Source: Lunularia cruciata
Lineage: Eukaryota > Streptophyta > Marchantiopsida > Lunulariales > Lunulariaceae
Assembly (NCBI GenBank): GCA_948567375.1
Contig: OX419762.1
Coordinates: forward strand, 1,865,001-1,929,000
Direction: 5' to 3'
Length of the DNA: 64,000 nt
A program made the translations under genes and the position numbers. This document shows, piece after piece, positions 38,965 to 50,774 of the stretch. A model generated the notes under the pieces. That model made no database searches and was not told where the DNA came from. It worked only from the letters and a program-made list of their open reading frames with translations. The stretch's first letter is position 1. Every line of letters starts with the position of its first letter.

Positions 38965-41900
38965 ATGAAGGAGAAAGAGAGAGAGAAGGATGAGAAGGAG
39001 AAAGACAGGGAGAAGGAGAGAGAGCGTGAGAGAGGACGGGAGAAGGATAGGGATCGAGAGAAGGATAGGGATAAGGCACGGGACAAGGATAAGTTGAAGT
39101 CGAAAGAGAAGGATCGGGATACAGAAAAGAAAAAGGATAGGGCAAAGGAGCCAGAGCGAGAGCGAGAAAAAGATTCTCGAGTTAGAGAACACGACAGGGA
39201 CAGAGGCAAGGATCAGGAGCGAGAGAAGGAGAGAGTGAAGGATTCGGAGAAAGAGAGAGAGAAGGAGAGAGACAGAGGTGTTGACAAGGAGAAGAAAAAA
39301 GAGAAGGATAGGTCGAAGAAAGAAAGGGATAAAGAGCGGGAGAAGGAGAAGGAGAAGGAGAAGGAACGAGACAAGGACAAGGAAAAGGGAGGCGAAAAAG
39401 AGAAGGAGCGAGAGAAGGAGAAGGAAAAAGGGGTCGAAAGAGAGAAGGAGCGAGAGAGGGAGAAGGAAAAGGGAGGCGAAAGAGAGAAAGAGCGAGAGAG
39501 AGAGAAGGAAAAGGGAGGCGAAAGAGAGAAGGAGCGAGAGAGGGAGAAGGAAAAGGGAGTCGATCGGGAGAAGGAACGAGAAAGGGATAAGGAAAAGGGA
39601 GGAGAACGAGAGAAGGAACGGGAGAAAGAAAAAACTGGCGAGAGGGAGAAGCTTGGGGACCGAGCGAAGGAGAAGGAAACTGTCGGTGATAGGGATAAGG
39701 AGAGGGAGAAGGAAAAGGAGAAAGAGAGGGAGAAAGAGAGGGAGAAGGATAGAGAAAAAGAGAAGGAGAGGGAACGAGATGAGAAGGATCGTCAAAAAAT
39801 TCGATCAAAGGAGAAAGAACGTGGAAGGGAACACGACCGGGACAGGGATGGAAGAGACAAAGAACGAGATCAGGACAGGGACAGGGACGGAAGAGATAAA
39901 GAGCGAGATTATGATCGAGATAGGGATAAAGACCGAGAAGAACGTGAAAGGGATAGGCAGAAAGACAGAGAGCATGATTTGGAGAATAGGGAGAGGAAAA
40001 GGGATGAAAGGACTAACAAGGATTCAAGTAAATCTCAGCCTTCGACCTCCGCATTGGAAGAGCGCATTGCTAAGTATGTGAGCTTTTCTTTCCAGTAAAC
40101 TATGTACATTTTCGTGTAATGGTTAGATAGGACAAGGATATTGATTTATCGACTCAATCTCAAGCTCGAGTTCGGAGACCTACAGTGCTGTTTGCAAAAT
40201 AGCTTGTTGCTGCCTTCTGGATGAACGCCTATGAATGACTATGCTGTTCCTAAAGTCGTTGTAGCTTCTGGTCTTTGGATAGTCTGTATATAAAACAGCA
40301 GCTGTGAATGGTTCTTTTGACTTCCAAATCGTAAGGAATATGCATGCAACCAATTGGCAGTGTTCATGAAGGATCTAACATAAATTTTATTTCCAGAATG
40401 AGAGAGGAGAGACAAAAGTCCAGTGCTGAGCAAAGGTCATCTGCAAAGAAGAGCGACCCGGAGAATGACATTATGTCATGGGTAAACAAAAGTAGGATGC
40501 TAGAGCAGCAAAAGAAGCGCGATGACAAAGTGAAGGCGGCTCGTATGGCCAAGATTCTTTCTGAGCAGGTTAGTTGTCTCTCCGTAGCGGTTTCTGAACT
40601 GTTGACTTGTTTGTCTCATGACGACGCCATTCAAAGGTTCCAACGACTGAGCAGGCTTTGACTTTAGCTAATCGGTTTGGTTAGACAGTCAGGGAAGTTG
40701 GAGAATGTGTTCTGAATTTGTTCTGTGCTGAATATCAGGACGTTGAAGAAGATGATGAAGACAGCAGTGACGACCTAACATATGGTGGATACGGAGGAAG
40801 TAAGTTGCGGAACTTCTTGTATTTCATGTTTTTAACTTTGGCTTTGAAACTCGCAAACGAAAAGCGCGCAAGTGCCTCTTGTCCGTGGCGATATGATGTT
40901 ACGTGTGTGCTCATCTGTCGGAATCAAAAGCCCCGAAGTGTACAATTTACGACGTGTAAGGACTGACCTTGTTCATTCTTTTTTATATTCTGTACTGTAG
41001 AGGACTTGGCAGGAATGAAGGTTAGGCATGGACTCGACAAAGTAATGGAAGGAGGAGCTGTTGTGCTCACTCTTAAAGATACTAATGTTCTTGATGGAGA
41101 TGATGTGAATGAAGGTTAGTGAATTTCTAACTCTTTGCTGGTAGAACACAAGATGCGAAATGCTGCTCGTTGCCTAGTCGGAAGAATTGTTACCTTACTT
41201 CTTGCCGTTTGTATTCCGCACAATTTTCTGTTTGGAAAAAAATGTCCTGTCGTGTGGAAGTGTGCGTCGGGACCTACAGAGCAACTGGCAAGTTCAGTAC
41301 TCTTGCGCTTTAGCCTGTATTACAAGAAATGACTGTGTTTTATTGTTAATTCCTGGTTGCAGCAACGGATGAACTGGAAAACATTGAAATGGCTCAGCAA
41401 ATAGCACGTGAAGATGCATATAAAGCTGCCAAGAAGAAAACGGGAGTTTACGAGGACAAGTATGTTAAGTCCCCCTATTTGGTTTTGAGCGGTGTTGTTT
41501 TCGTGGGTGGTTGGTGGTGAAAACTTATATAACTTTGTCTTATTGCTTTGGAAACTGTTGCAGATTCAACAACGATATAAATGCTGCTCCGAGATCAATC
41601 TTACCACAATATGATGAGATTGTAAAAGATGAGGTAAAGGTCTAAAACGTTCAGAAACTCGCATGCGCAGTACCTGTGAAACAGTGTTTCAAAGTCTCTT
41701 AATAGCTGTTTGTCTAATTTTGCTTGTTGACTCATTCACTGTTTGGTGGATTGTTCACAGGGAGTAGTTCTTGATGAAACTGGAGGGATCAACGAGGAGA
41801 GTAGGAGAAAATTAGAGGAGGTGAGATCTTCCAGAATATATTTTGCTGTGCAGGTGGCAGTTGATATTTGCCCGTCACAAAGTTTAAAACCGTGATACTA

Positions 41901-44010
41901 ACAAGGAAGTTTTGCTTTTGTATCAGGCTCATCGGAGGTTGGAGAGCGTCTCCACTAAAGAATCCCTGCATGGGACCATGAGCATTGCTTCAGATTATTT
42001 CACGCATGAGGACATGTTGCAGTTTAGGAAACCTAAGAAGAAAAAGAAGCTTCGCAAGAAAGACAAGTTAGATCTTGACGAGCTCGAAGCAGAGGCAGTT
42101 GCTGCGGGACTGGGCACAGGTGACCTTGGGTCGAGAAACTCTGAAGCACAAAGGGAGAAGAAGCAACTGGATGAGAAGGCTGAGGCGGATGCCAGGAGAA
42201 ATGCTTACGAGAACGCACTCAAGAAGGGTCAAGATGCTTCCCGAATCCTCAAAGAAGAAAGCACAGTCCAAGCAATGGAAGTCGATGATAGCGAGTCTCC
42301 CGTATTTGGTGGAGAGGAGGACGATGACCTTTACAAATCATTGGACAAAGCTCGGCAGGCTGCGCTGAAAAAACAGAAAGAGTCTGGTGGTTTGGGAGCT
42401 GGTCCGCAATCAATTGCTGCTCGGTTAGCTGCACTAAGCCAACAAATTGCCCAACCAAGTCAAACATCAACTGCAGGCGATGCTGAAGACAGTCGTCTTG
42501 TGTTCACTGATACCGGAGAATTTTGCCGGAGCTTACAACTAGATGATGGTAAGTTGTTTCAGTCTCCGTGATATCATCAGGATTGATGTCTCAGAGCACA
42601 AAGGTCGTAGTTTATGTAAAGCTTCTCGTATTGAGGGAACGCTCACACTAGAAGGTGATTGTTCACCAGTGTAGAAACATTCTTCTCCCTGGCCTGTACC
42701 GTCTGTAAACTTATCTGTACCAATGAGTACACTCTGCATGCATGCGATTTCCTCCTGTCCTGATATCTTGAGTTGTCTGCTTCTGTGATCGCTGCAGTAA
42801 TTGTGCGAAGGGCAGGAGCAAAGGATGCTTTTGGAGAAGAGGATGAGGAAGCTCCTCCTGTGGAAATGGAAGAAGACACATCAAAAGCTGGTGGTGGTTG
42901 GACAGAAGTTTCTGAAGTTGAAAAGGTTGACCATTCTGTTGAGGAGGAAGATGATGCAGGAGCAGGAGAGGTACCTATAACTGAAGTCTCTGTAGGTAAA
43001 GGTCTTGCAAGTACCTTGAGTCTCCTTAAGGAGAGAGGGACATTCAAGGAGACAGTAGATTGGGGAGGTCGAAATATGGATAAGAAGCGGAGCAAGCTGG
43101 TTGGAATTGTAGATGAATCAAACAATCAAGTGGGTCAAAGGGACATCCTACTTGATAGAGTTGACGAATTTGGAAGGACGGTAAGAGAATCAGCTTAATT
43201 CCGACGCCCTGTCTTTTCTTCCTCTGTCAAAGTTGGAACCGTGAGACTCGTTTGGCTATATAAATTTCTTCCGTTACTGATTTTGATTGCTATGTTACTC
43301 CCATCAGATGACTCCAAAAGAAGCATTCCGTAAGCTTTCGCACAAATTCCATGGTAAGGGGCCTGGGAAGATGAAGCAAGAGAAGAGAATGAAGCAGTGG
43401 CAGGAGGAGTTAAGGTTGAAGCAGATGAACTCTGGTGATACGCCACTTATGTCCATGGAGAAAATGCGTGAAGCACAAGCAAAAATGCACACACCGTACA
43501 TCGTCATCAGCGGACACATTAAACCAGGGTACGGCTTGTTTTCTGTTCTCGCAATTGTGCTTAGCCAATGACCAGGACTGTGACATCTGTGGGTCAGACC
43601 ATGGTCACATGTCGAATGCTTTACTTGGAGGCTCGCTGAAGCTGACTCATTTTTTTCCTTGAAATTGTCAAATGTAGGCAAACAAGTGATCCAAGGAGTG
43701 GATTTGCAACGGTTGAAAGAGAACCTATTGGCAGTCTGACCCCTATGTTAGGAGACAAAATTGGAAGTCTGACCCCTATGTTAGGTGATAAGAAGGTAAT
43801 ACATTATCACATCTCACTCATCTATGGATACCTTGTCATGTATGTATTGAGCCCCAAGACGTGTTGGTAAAACTAGCTCGATAGGTTCACATCGACTGAA
43901 CCGTGTTTGATTGCCTGCAGGTTGAGCATTTTCTGGGCATCAAGCGCAAAGCAGAGCCAGGGAGCATGGGACCTCCTCCAGCTAAGCAACCCAAGCTGGA
44001 TCGCCAATAA
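38965..44010 (+). CDS. SART1: SART1/DOT2 (MDF), U4/U6.U5 tri-snRNP splicing factor
   Basis: SART1 (yeast Snu66; DOT2/MDF in Arabidopsis) is a nuclear tri-snRNP protein needed for spliceosome activation. Twelve exons: 38,965-40,073, 40,397-40,568, 40,739-40,799, 41,001-41,114, 41,363-41,459, 41,564-41,633, 41,761-41,820, 41,927-42,548, 42,798-43,180, 43,308-43,528, 43,678-43,795, 43,921-44,010. All phases close to give 1,038 residues, longer than the usual roughly 800. Residues 1-350 are almost pure Lys/Glu/Arg/Asp. Family landmarks follow: DIMSWVNKSR, a VVLTLKD segment, the ASDYFTHEDMLQFRKPKKKK block, TGEFCRSL, and the C-terminal signature TPKEAFRKLSHKFHGKGPGK with TPYIVISG. The end, VEHFLGIKRK...KQPKLDRQ, is typical of plant members. 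Identity is firm; only the N-terminal start could shift. Confidence 0.95.
39388..39639 (+). repeat. In-frame 42-bp minisatellite in SART1 exon 1
   Basis: Six consecutive 42-bp units begin at 39,388, 39,430, 39,472, 39,514, 39,556 and 39,598. Each encodes a 14-residue unit of the type GGEREKEREREKEK. Two neighbouring units are identical at the protein level, others differ at one to four residues, and the last is slightly altered at its end. The unit is a multiple of three, so expansion or loss keeps the frame. Confidence 0.9.
43727..43792 (+). repeat. In-frame 33-bp duplication in SART1 exon 11
   Basis: Two adjacent 33-bp copies (43,727-43,759 and 43,760-43,792) each encode IGSLTPMLGDK, with only synonymous differences visible. 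They lie between the conserved C-terminal block and the terminal VEHFLGIKRK segment. Confidence 0.9.
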
Positions 44011-45423
44011 TCGGAACGCCTTTTGAGTGGAAGCAATTGCATACACGAAGAAGAAAAGCTCAACCGGAGGGCCTGATCAGAAGATAACCCTCTTATTAAC
44101 AGTTTGTACAACCAGAATCTGCACCTATGCGAAAGATGTCGGCTATGAGCATTCGGAACCAGGTAGGCTCAATGTGTGGATAGAGCTCTCAGTGTGCCCA
44201 GAAAATGCGGACATACAAGATGGAGTTAGGACGCCCAACCTATTGTTTTTGCCTCAAATTTTGGCGACTAAGCCAGCTTACTGATCAAAGCAGATTCATT
44301 GGACCTGCTCCGGGAGAAAACGGAAGAGACAGCGTGCACAGGCTGGACTATGTGCTTGTGCCTTTTCTGAGCTGGTTCATGGTGCTGGTGGGTTGCAGAG
44401 GGTGGCTACCTGGTAAGCTGAAGCAGCCGCAAACACAGTATGAGATTCCAGCTTGTCACATGATTGAGTCCTCAGGTTGTTTAGAGTCCAAGAGAAGGAG
44501 CTGGAAGGTTTTGATTTTCATCTACTTGGATGGTACGAATATTCGCTACTTTAGTATCGATGTGATGGGAAGTAGTCCTGAGTCTTGAAAGGTGAATGTT
44601 CCTCATTCGCAGAAAGCGAAAGGTCTTACAGCTTCATGAAAGACTCTATCAGATCTTTGGACCGAGTTCAAACCACTTGAATGCAGTTACTTGAAGTTCA
44701 AATCACTGGACAAATCCCAGCACAGTTTGCATCGTAGTTCAGGTTTGCTACTCAAGTAGCTGCTACAAACTGTCGAATGGTTGTTCCTTCTTTCTTATTT
44801 TCAGTTTCATGTGTGTCAATCGTGCTCAATGATTAATCTATCTCAAAAGAAGTAGACAGTCGAGTCTGTGTCATACCATGCACCAAGTAGCAAAGGTCAA
44901 AGAAGACATTTAGCTAGTTAGTTCACTGCAAACACCAAGGACGAAAAAGAAACATGTGCCAATATGTGCTTTGTAACATGTGGATGGTATCGAAATACGA
45001 AGTCTAGAACTGTTGCTGTGTGGAAAGCCACACAAAAGAAGCGACGATATCTAAAGCCAAGCAAGGTGTGCAGACAATCTCACTCGGCTATAGCATAAAG
45101 AGGAACTTCTACACGGAGCAAATGGATACCGTACATACTACAGACAGCGTAACAGATCATATGTTGCGCACTGCGTTTGAACTGGAAGCATCTGGCCCAA
45201 ACGAGCAACGTTTCTAATAAATCGAACAAAACACGAAAGACGCGGAGGACAAGTGTGAATGGACACAAGACTGAAAAGTAATGAAGTAAGGGTTTTCCTG
45301 AAAATCCAGAATTCAAGGGAGAGGTAAATCGTGTACATAAACGTGGAAACTTCATCTTCTAGTTTGGAAATAAGAGGAGCGACCTCGGAGAATATGTGGT
45401 TGCCCTTATGTAGAAGATGCGAA
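44011..45423. other. SART1 3' flank, no gene seen
   Basis: Mixed-composition DNA after the SART1 stop codon. The first several hundred bases are probably its 3' untranslated region. Frames here are short and carry no recognisable domain. Confidence 0.5.
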
Positions 45424-48400
45424 GGATGGGAAGACCCCATCAAGCCGTATATGGGAGAGATGAAAAAGGTAAAATGGGGTTAAGTTCCAATAGAGTGTAT
45501 ATGAGAAATCTGCCTTGCTGCACTTAAGATATTTGAGCTATGCAAGTTATCTGGTCTACAAATAAATAGAACATCCAAAGAAGTACCACTAGTGTGTTTG
45601 TTTTCCTATGGATTGCATCAGCCATTGCACTTTGTAGAGCAATGGACACCTGATATCCAAAATATATTACAAAATATAAGAGTGAGAGTGGTACTCCTGG
45701 CACCTAACATGATAAGCTCTTGCACACTCCTTGACAAATGTGTCTAATGTCGTGTCCATAGCTCCATATAATTACAAGGCTAGAGGAACAAAGAGGCGAC
45801 CTCGTTGCATGCACTTACACTTTGGAGACCTTATGACCTATTGCTGCACTTGCCGCACATCCAAGGGGATGGGTAATCACTCCCTCCAAAACTATATTCC
45901 GTGTAGTGTCCGTAACCACGATATCCATTACCGTCACATGATCATCTTAGACCAAGTATAAGTCTGCCTTGACATGTGTCGTCTGCAAAGCATATGAATG
46001 CTCCCTCCAAGCCAAGTATCCACTCTCTCGTGCCATAACAAACACTATGTTTCTAATAGCATTATGGGTAGCTATCCTCTATACTCCAAAAGGACACTGT
46101 GTCATATAGACTGCTACTGCATCTCGTGTAGAACCACACTCACAAGTGAGTAATGAAGATGCACATAGGTGGACCAAACCTAAGCGAAACCTCATCATTG
46201 TAGAGAAAGTAGCTAGTGTGAGTCAAAATGCCCTAATGCACGATTGAGCTAGGATCCAAGAGCTTGCACCCTTGTTGGAGAAAGAGCAAAAAGGTGCTCT
46301 AGTAGCCTAAGGAATGGATGAGTCAACTAAGAGATAATGTAGCGTATGCTTACATTATCGCTCCATCAAGGAAGACTGTAAACCTCTAGTCCAATCTGAC
46401 AATAGTGAAGCAAAAGATGGAAAGTACTCTCGTGCCCGTGGAGATATACTATCTCTTGTTTGTCGCAAATAAATTTGGAGAGAAAATGATCCCTCCTCCA
46501 TCATGTCACATAAGTCTCGGCCTATAAACAACCACAAAATGAGAGGAAAGTAGGAGTGCCGATAGGGCCCAACTACCAAAAACCACTATAGGTGCCGTCT
46601 CCTCCATAGATAGCAAGCCAACTCCTCCACACGATATCGGCAGCGCCATTTATCTACATGCCAAATCTCTTCTCATACACTCAAATGTCCATGGTCCAAT
46701 AATATCACTAAAGACTCCCATAATCCTCCTATCAAAGGCTCTCAAACATGATAGGAAGGACGAGGAGAGAGGAACTGTACAAATGAGGTAAGTCGGTCAA
46801 TGAGCAATACTAGAGGAGAATATACCAAATGCCACCTATAGATTTCCTAGTAATGGAAGGTCATCCACATGGAGAACATCCTTTGCAAGGGAAAATTCTA
46901 AGAAGCATGTGACAAAATCCTTGGATTCTATTGGCACTCCAAGAACACAAAGTCCATTTGTACATGTGATACATCCCTTTGGAAGCTCAAGGTGGAGAGG
47001 GATACCTAAAGGGGACCATGCCTTGGATTTTGACACCTTGACTCTCAAGCCTACTAGATGAAGCTTGATAGTCAAGTGGTCAAAGGCCTATTTAATCTGA
47101 TCTACAGGGCTCACGATGTGTGTATCATCTGCCAAGGAGTGAAATACACAACTTGGCATGGCCAAAGTAGTAAAGAGGAGAGCTCTAAAGTGAGCTATGG
47201 CAAATAAGGGTCCCCCCTAAAGGATCTCCTTGATGTGTACCAACAATTGATTCCAAGATGGTGACTCCTTCTTGTGAAAACCGTGCTGGTGGTAAAGGAA
47301 AGCATGAGAGCCATAAAAAGAATTCACAAAAAGAATAAGACTCGCCAAGGATCCAACAACCTCCCTAAGCTCTCTAAAGATGGATGCTTGTGAGATGCTA
47401 TTAACATCTACTTGTAAGATGATCCACTCCGGGTGGATATTTAGGAATGTCTAGAGATATAGCCTCACATCCTCTACGTGTAGCTACTCCAAGCTGATGT
47501 GGACTAAGGTGCTATCAAAAGTGAGAACTATGCTGAAGGACAATGGTATGGTTGACCAAACGCAAAAAGATCTCTCCATTGAAAGATGCCCCCAATGTCC
47601 TCTCCATCACGAGAAGTTGACTAGAAGTTGACTAGCACCTAACACCCGAACAACAAACATAAGAATGTCTCCTCTTGCTATTGCTATAGCGACCTAAAAC
47701 AACTTGGTAAACCACTAAAAATATCATACGCCTGAAAGCAATCTCTCTAAGGTGCTCATAAACCATCCTTGAAAAGCCTCATGAGGAAAGGCAAGGGGTA
47801 GTGCACAATGCATGTGCAAAAAGCGACCTATCAAGACACAAAGTGTGATTAGGCTAATAATCTAAGACCTCTAGTGGTAGTCACTCTACTTCCATAGGAT
47901 GTAGTGAGCGTAGGGAAGAGATAGTCTCATCAGTAAGACTAGCTATAGAAAAAAGGTGTAGCGCTTGTGCTGCTCTACTAAACTCTCCCGCTTGACCCAA
48001 TGTCCTATACCGTTGTAATCAAGTGGACTTTGTGGTATCCTATGGCAAAATTTGTCTCCTAAAATGTGTAGCTCTAACAAAATCTTCCTGAAGTGCCGCA
48101 CAATCCCTTGCTGGGACTCGATGACATCTAGCAGTAGCTCTCTATGCCCCGCACGTCTCCCTCTAGCATAACAAAGACACCATCGATTGAGTAAGAGGAA
48201 TAGGAACCATGCTAACTCGTCCAAGGGATCACGTGCCAAATGATTGAGTGGTAGGAAAAAAGCTTGTCTAGCCTCATCATGGAGTGTAGGAGTAATCTCT
48301 AGACATGGAATACTAGTCTCAAATAACCCCAAAATGCAACCCCTTTGAGAAGTTAATCACTCTTACGACTCTCATTATCCTTGGAATGGTCAACAAAGGG

Positions 48401-49020
48401 ATAGAAGTGTGTGTAATCCTGAGTGTCACAATTGTCGATATGGTCGCTCGCCTCACGTGTGCATCCCAAGTGGTCCAATCATAGTCCTTGTGCATCCTTC
48501 CCATATGGGTCTTTATCTTTTGCAAGGTAAAATATCAATGATATACCGGGCATGGTGTATCCCAAGCCGCTCTAAGAGACCTTACATGGGAAGGTATAGC
48601 CATGGCTAACACAAGAATAACTATAATAACACATGATATACTTCTCCATATTTCTCTATATTTACAAAATCACAACTTTTCATATACCAATTTGTATAAG
48701 AAAATATAATCTTTCCAAATTATAAAAATTATAAATTCTCATAACTTTCAAGTTTTATCTCAAAAATTTTAAACTAAATTTACATACAACTTAATCATAA
48801 AACTCTAAATATTAAAAAGATCTCATGACTTTCTATTCACATATAAATAATCTTCAATCTAGATATCAATGAAACAAAATTGAGAAATGAACATAATAGA
48901 CTATTCATTGGAGTGCTATACGCTATGGAACACTCTATATCCTAGAGAACACTGTGAAAGTATAGATATTTCCTCACATCTCTCCCTCTCCTCTCCCGTC
49001 TCCACACTCCTCCTATCGAC
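45424..49020 (-). mobile_element. LINE-like element, copy B, most complete copy
   Basis: About 3.6 kb on the minus strand. The 5' side starts near 49,020 with an AT-rich leader shared with copy A. The ORF begins MAIPSHVRSLRAAWDTPC near 48,605 and runs into a Cys/His cluster with IKTHMGRMHKDYDW, like a C2H2 finger. A conserved segment of unknown role (GHRELLLDVIESQQGIVRH) follows. The reverse transcriptase retains LADD (47,124-47,135), then LRVKVSKSKAWSPLGIP and LCVLGVPIESKDFV (46,836-47,075). The 3' end is a T-rich tail and the hairpin GATGGGGTCTTCCCATC (minus sense, 45,441-45,425). Reading frames are interrupted, so it is inactive. RT motif order and the lack of LTRs point to a non-LTR element. 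Confidence 0.75.
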
Positions 49021-49189
49021 TTTCCTGTGTGTATGGAAATTAGACCATCTATATTAGAAAGAAAGAGAGGGGTCGTCGTCCGACGACATGACCCGGTCTG
49101 AGCGTCCATTCTCTCCGGCCGTTAGGTTTTCCCATCTTGGAGGAGGGAAGAACCAGCCCCTTCGTGCCCGCGTGAATTCTTATTGGAGA

Positions 49190-49345
49190 ACTTGCTATGT
49201 GTGAACTTTCTGTTTGTCAGCTCGAACGGGGAAACGGGGAAACGGGAAAGCTCAGGAGCAATTGCTATGTGTGAATTGAGCTCTGTGTGACCTTTCTCTT
49301 ATTCAGCTCTGAACGGGAAAACGGGAAAGCTGGAGAATCCAAACG
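49190..49345. repeat. Imperfect tandem duplication, about 80-bp unit
   Basis: Two neighbouring segments each contain TTGCTATGTGTGAA, a CAGCTC, one or more AACGGGGAAACGGGAAAG-like runs, and an AGCT. They lie in the region between LINE copy B and IFT56. Confidence 0.6.
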
Positions 49346-50774
49346 GAAAACGTGCCGTTCAGGGATTTCCTGAAAATCCAAGTTGTGTCCAACCAATGCT
49401 CTCGCTTGCTGGCTAAAAGAATTTTCCTTTTCTTCGAGGATAGAATCCTTCCGATTGTAAACCTTTGAGAGCATCAAATTGAAGCAAGGCTTATCTGTTA
49501 GCAGAATTTTTTTCAAGGGCAACCATGTTAATTTAAATGAGCATGAAATGTTAATTTAAAATGAGTATTTTTATTCTTCGGAGTGATTGAGCTAGTTTTA
49601 TGAGTAATATCAATACAATTATGAATCTTCTGTTCAGTGTTTTCTGATTTGGTCTAATTTAAAATTTTGACTTTGTGCAGTTATTGGGGTGATCATTTTG
49701 GTTGCGATAATTTTGTCCAAGCATAGCTCTTAACTATCACTGTAATATTCGTATTGTTCCTTGGAATGGGCACCCAACTAGTTATCGAGTAATAGATCCA
49801 AAGACGTTGAAGAACATGCACAATCCCCACAACAATGCAGATGTACACACACAAACGTTGATCATCAAACCTTTCAAAGAGTGAAAGCACTGGAACATAT
49901 CTTCCCATTCAGATTGTCACTGACATTCCGGCTTGATTCATACTTCTATCCTTCTCATGTATTCCTAACTTCATGACCCCTCAATCCTCTCCTCGAGTAA
50001 ACTAGGCAGACTGTGAGAGAAGATGAAGATTCAACAATCCAGATGCCTGAAGGGCGTCGGTAGAGGAGTTAATTGGCACAACTCTTGTCGGGTGGAGGAA
50101 CGAAGTGTTCGATAAAAGTCGCTGGTGACACTTGCAATTGCTGAAAGCGTAGGCATGTTGGTCTCGATGGTGGAAACGTGACAGTCTATAGATTTCGAGC
50201 TGTCCACAAGCTCTGTTTCCACAACTGGACAAGTTTGTGGAAACAGAGCTGGACTTCTTTCAGATTTCTTTCGTCTGTGTTTCAATGATCGATTACCGGC
50301 CTTCATGAATCGCACATATCAGTGACGCGTGCCATATGTCAAAGCCGTACCGAGATCATGTCAAAATGCTGCGCGCTGGTTTTGCGCTTGATAGAACTCT
50401 TTACGTCAGGAAAGATCGTGAGAGAGATGCATAGAATCGGCTCTTAATCGCTTGGATCTTCTCTTTGATAAGCACCACTTGTTCGGCGCTTGAAAAAAAA
50501 TTGCCAAGCTAAATACGCTAACTGCTTCGAGTCAATTAAGAAGTGGAACTACTAGTTAACCGACTTGACGTCTTCGATCCGCTCGAGGATCGAAGCGCTA
50601 TTCTGAATCGAAGCACTGCGCTTTTCTGAATCTTACAGAAGCAACTCGAAAGTTACACAACCATTCTAACTTCCTACTATATCATGATAAAGTCCAGGTA
50701 TATTATGGATTACGAGAAACGGAAATGACATGCGTCAGAGTAGTTGATTCTGTCATTGAAACCGGTACCAAGAC
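49346..50774 (+). promoter_or_regulatory. Intergenic region upstream of IFT56
   Basis: No gene seen. The last several hundred bases have mixed, CpG-containing composition and should include the IFT56 promoter and leader. A GGATCGAAG/CTTCGATCC 9-bp inverted repeat lies near 50,573-50,596. I cannot place the transcription start. Confidence 0.35.
50209..50250. repeat. Perfect 16-bp inverted repeat upstream of IFT56
   Basis: Arms AGCTCTGTTTCCACAA (50,209-50,224) and TTGTGGAAACAGAGCT (50,235-50,250) flank a 10-nt loop. It lies about 525 bp upstream of the IFT56 start codon. It would fold in DNA or RNA, but no transcript is known to me here. Confidence 0.9.

Noticed and set aside
38959-39795. Minus-strand open frame of 278 residues, Leu/Ser/Pro-rich, and a 208-residue companion frame
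   Set aside because: Both are complements of the Arg/Glu/Lys-rich first exon of SART1; the low-complexity codons leave every frame open.
39278-40081. Plus-strand frame of 267 residues, Arg/Lys-rich, overlapping SART1 exon 1
   Set aside because: Out-of-frame shadow of the same low-complexity exon. The SART1 frame is the one that splices into conserved family sequence.
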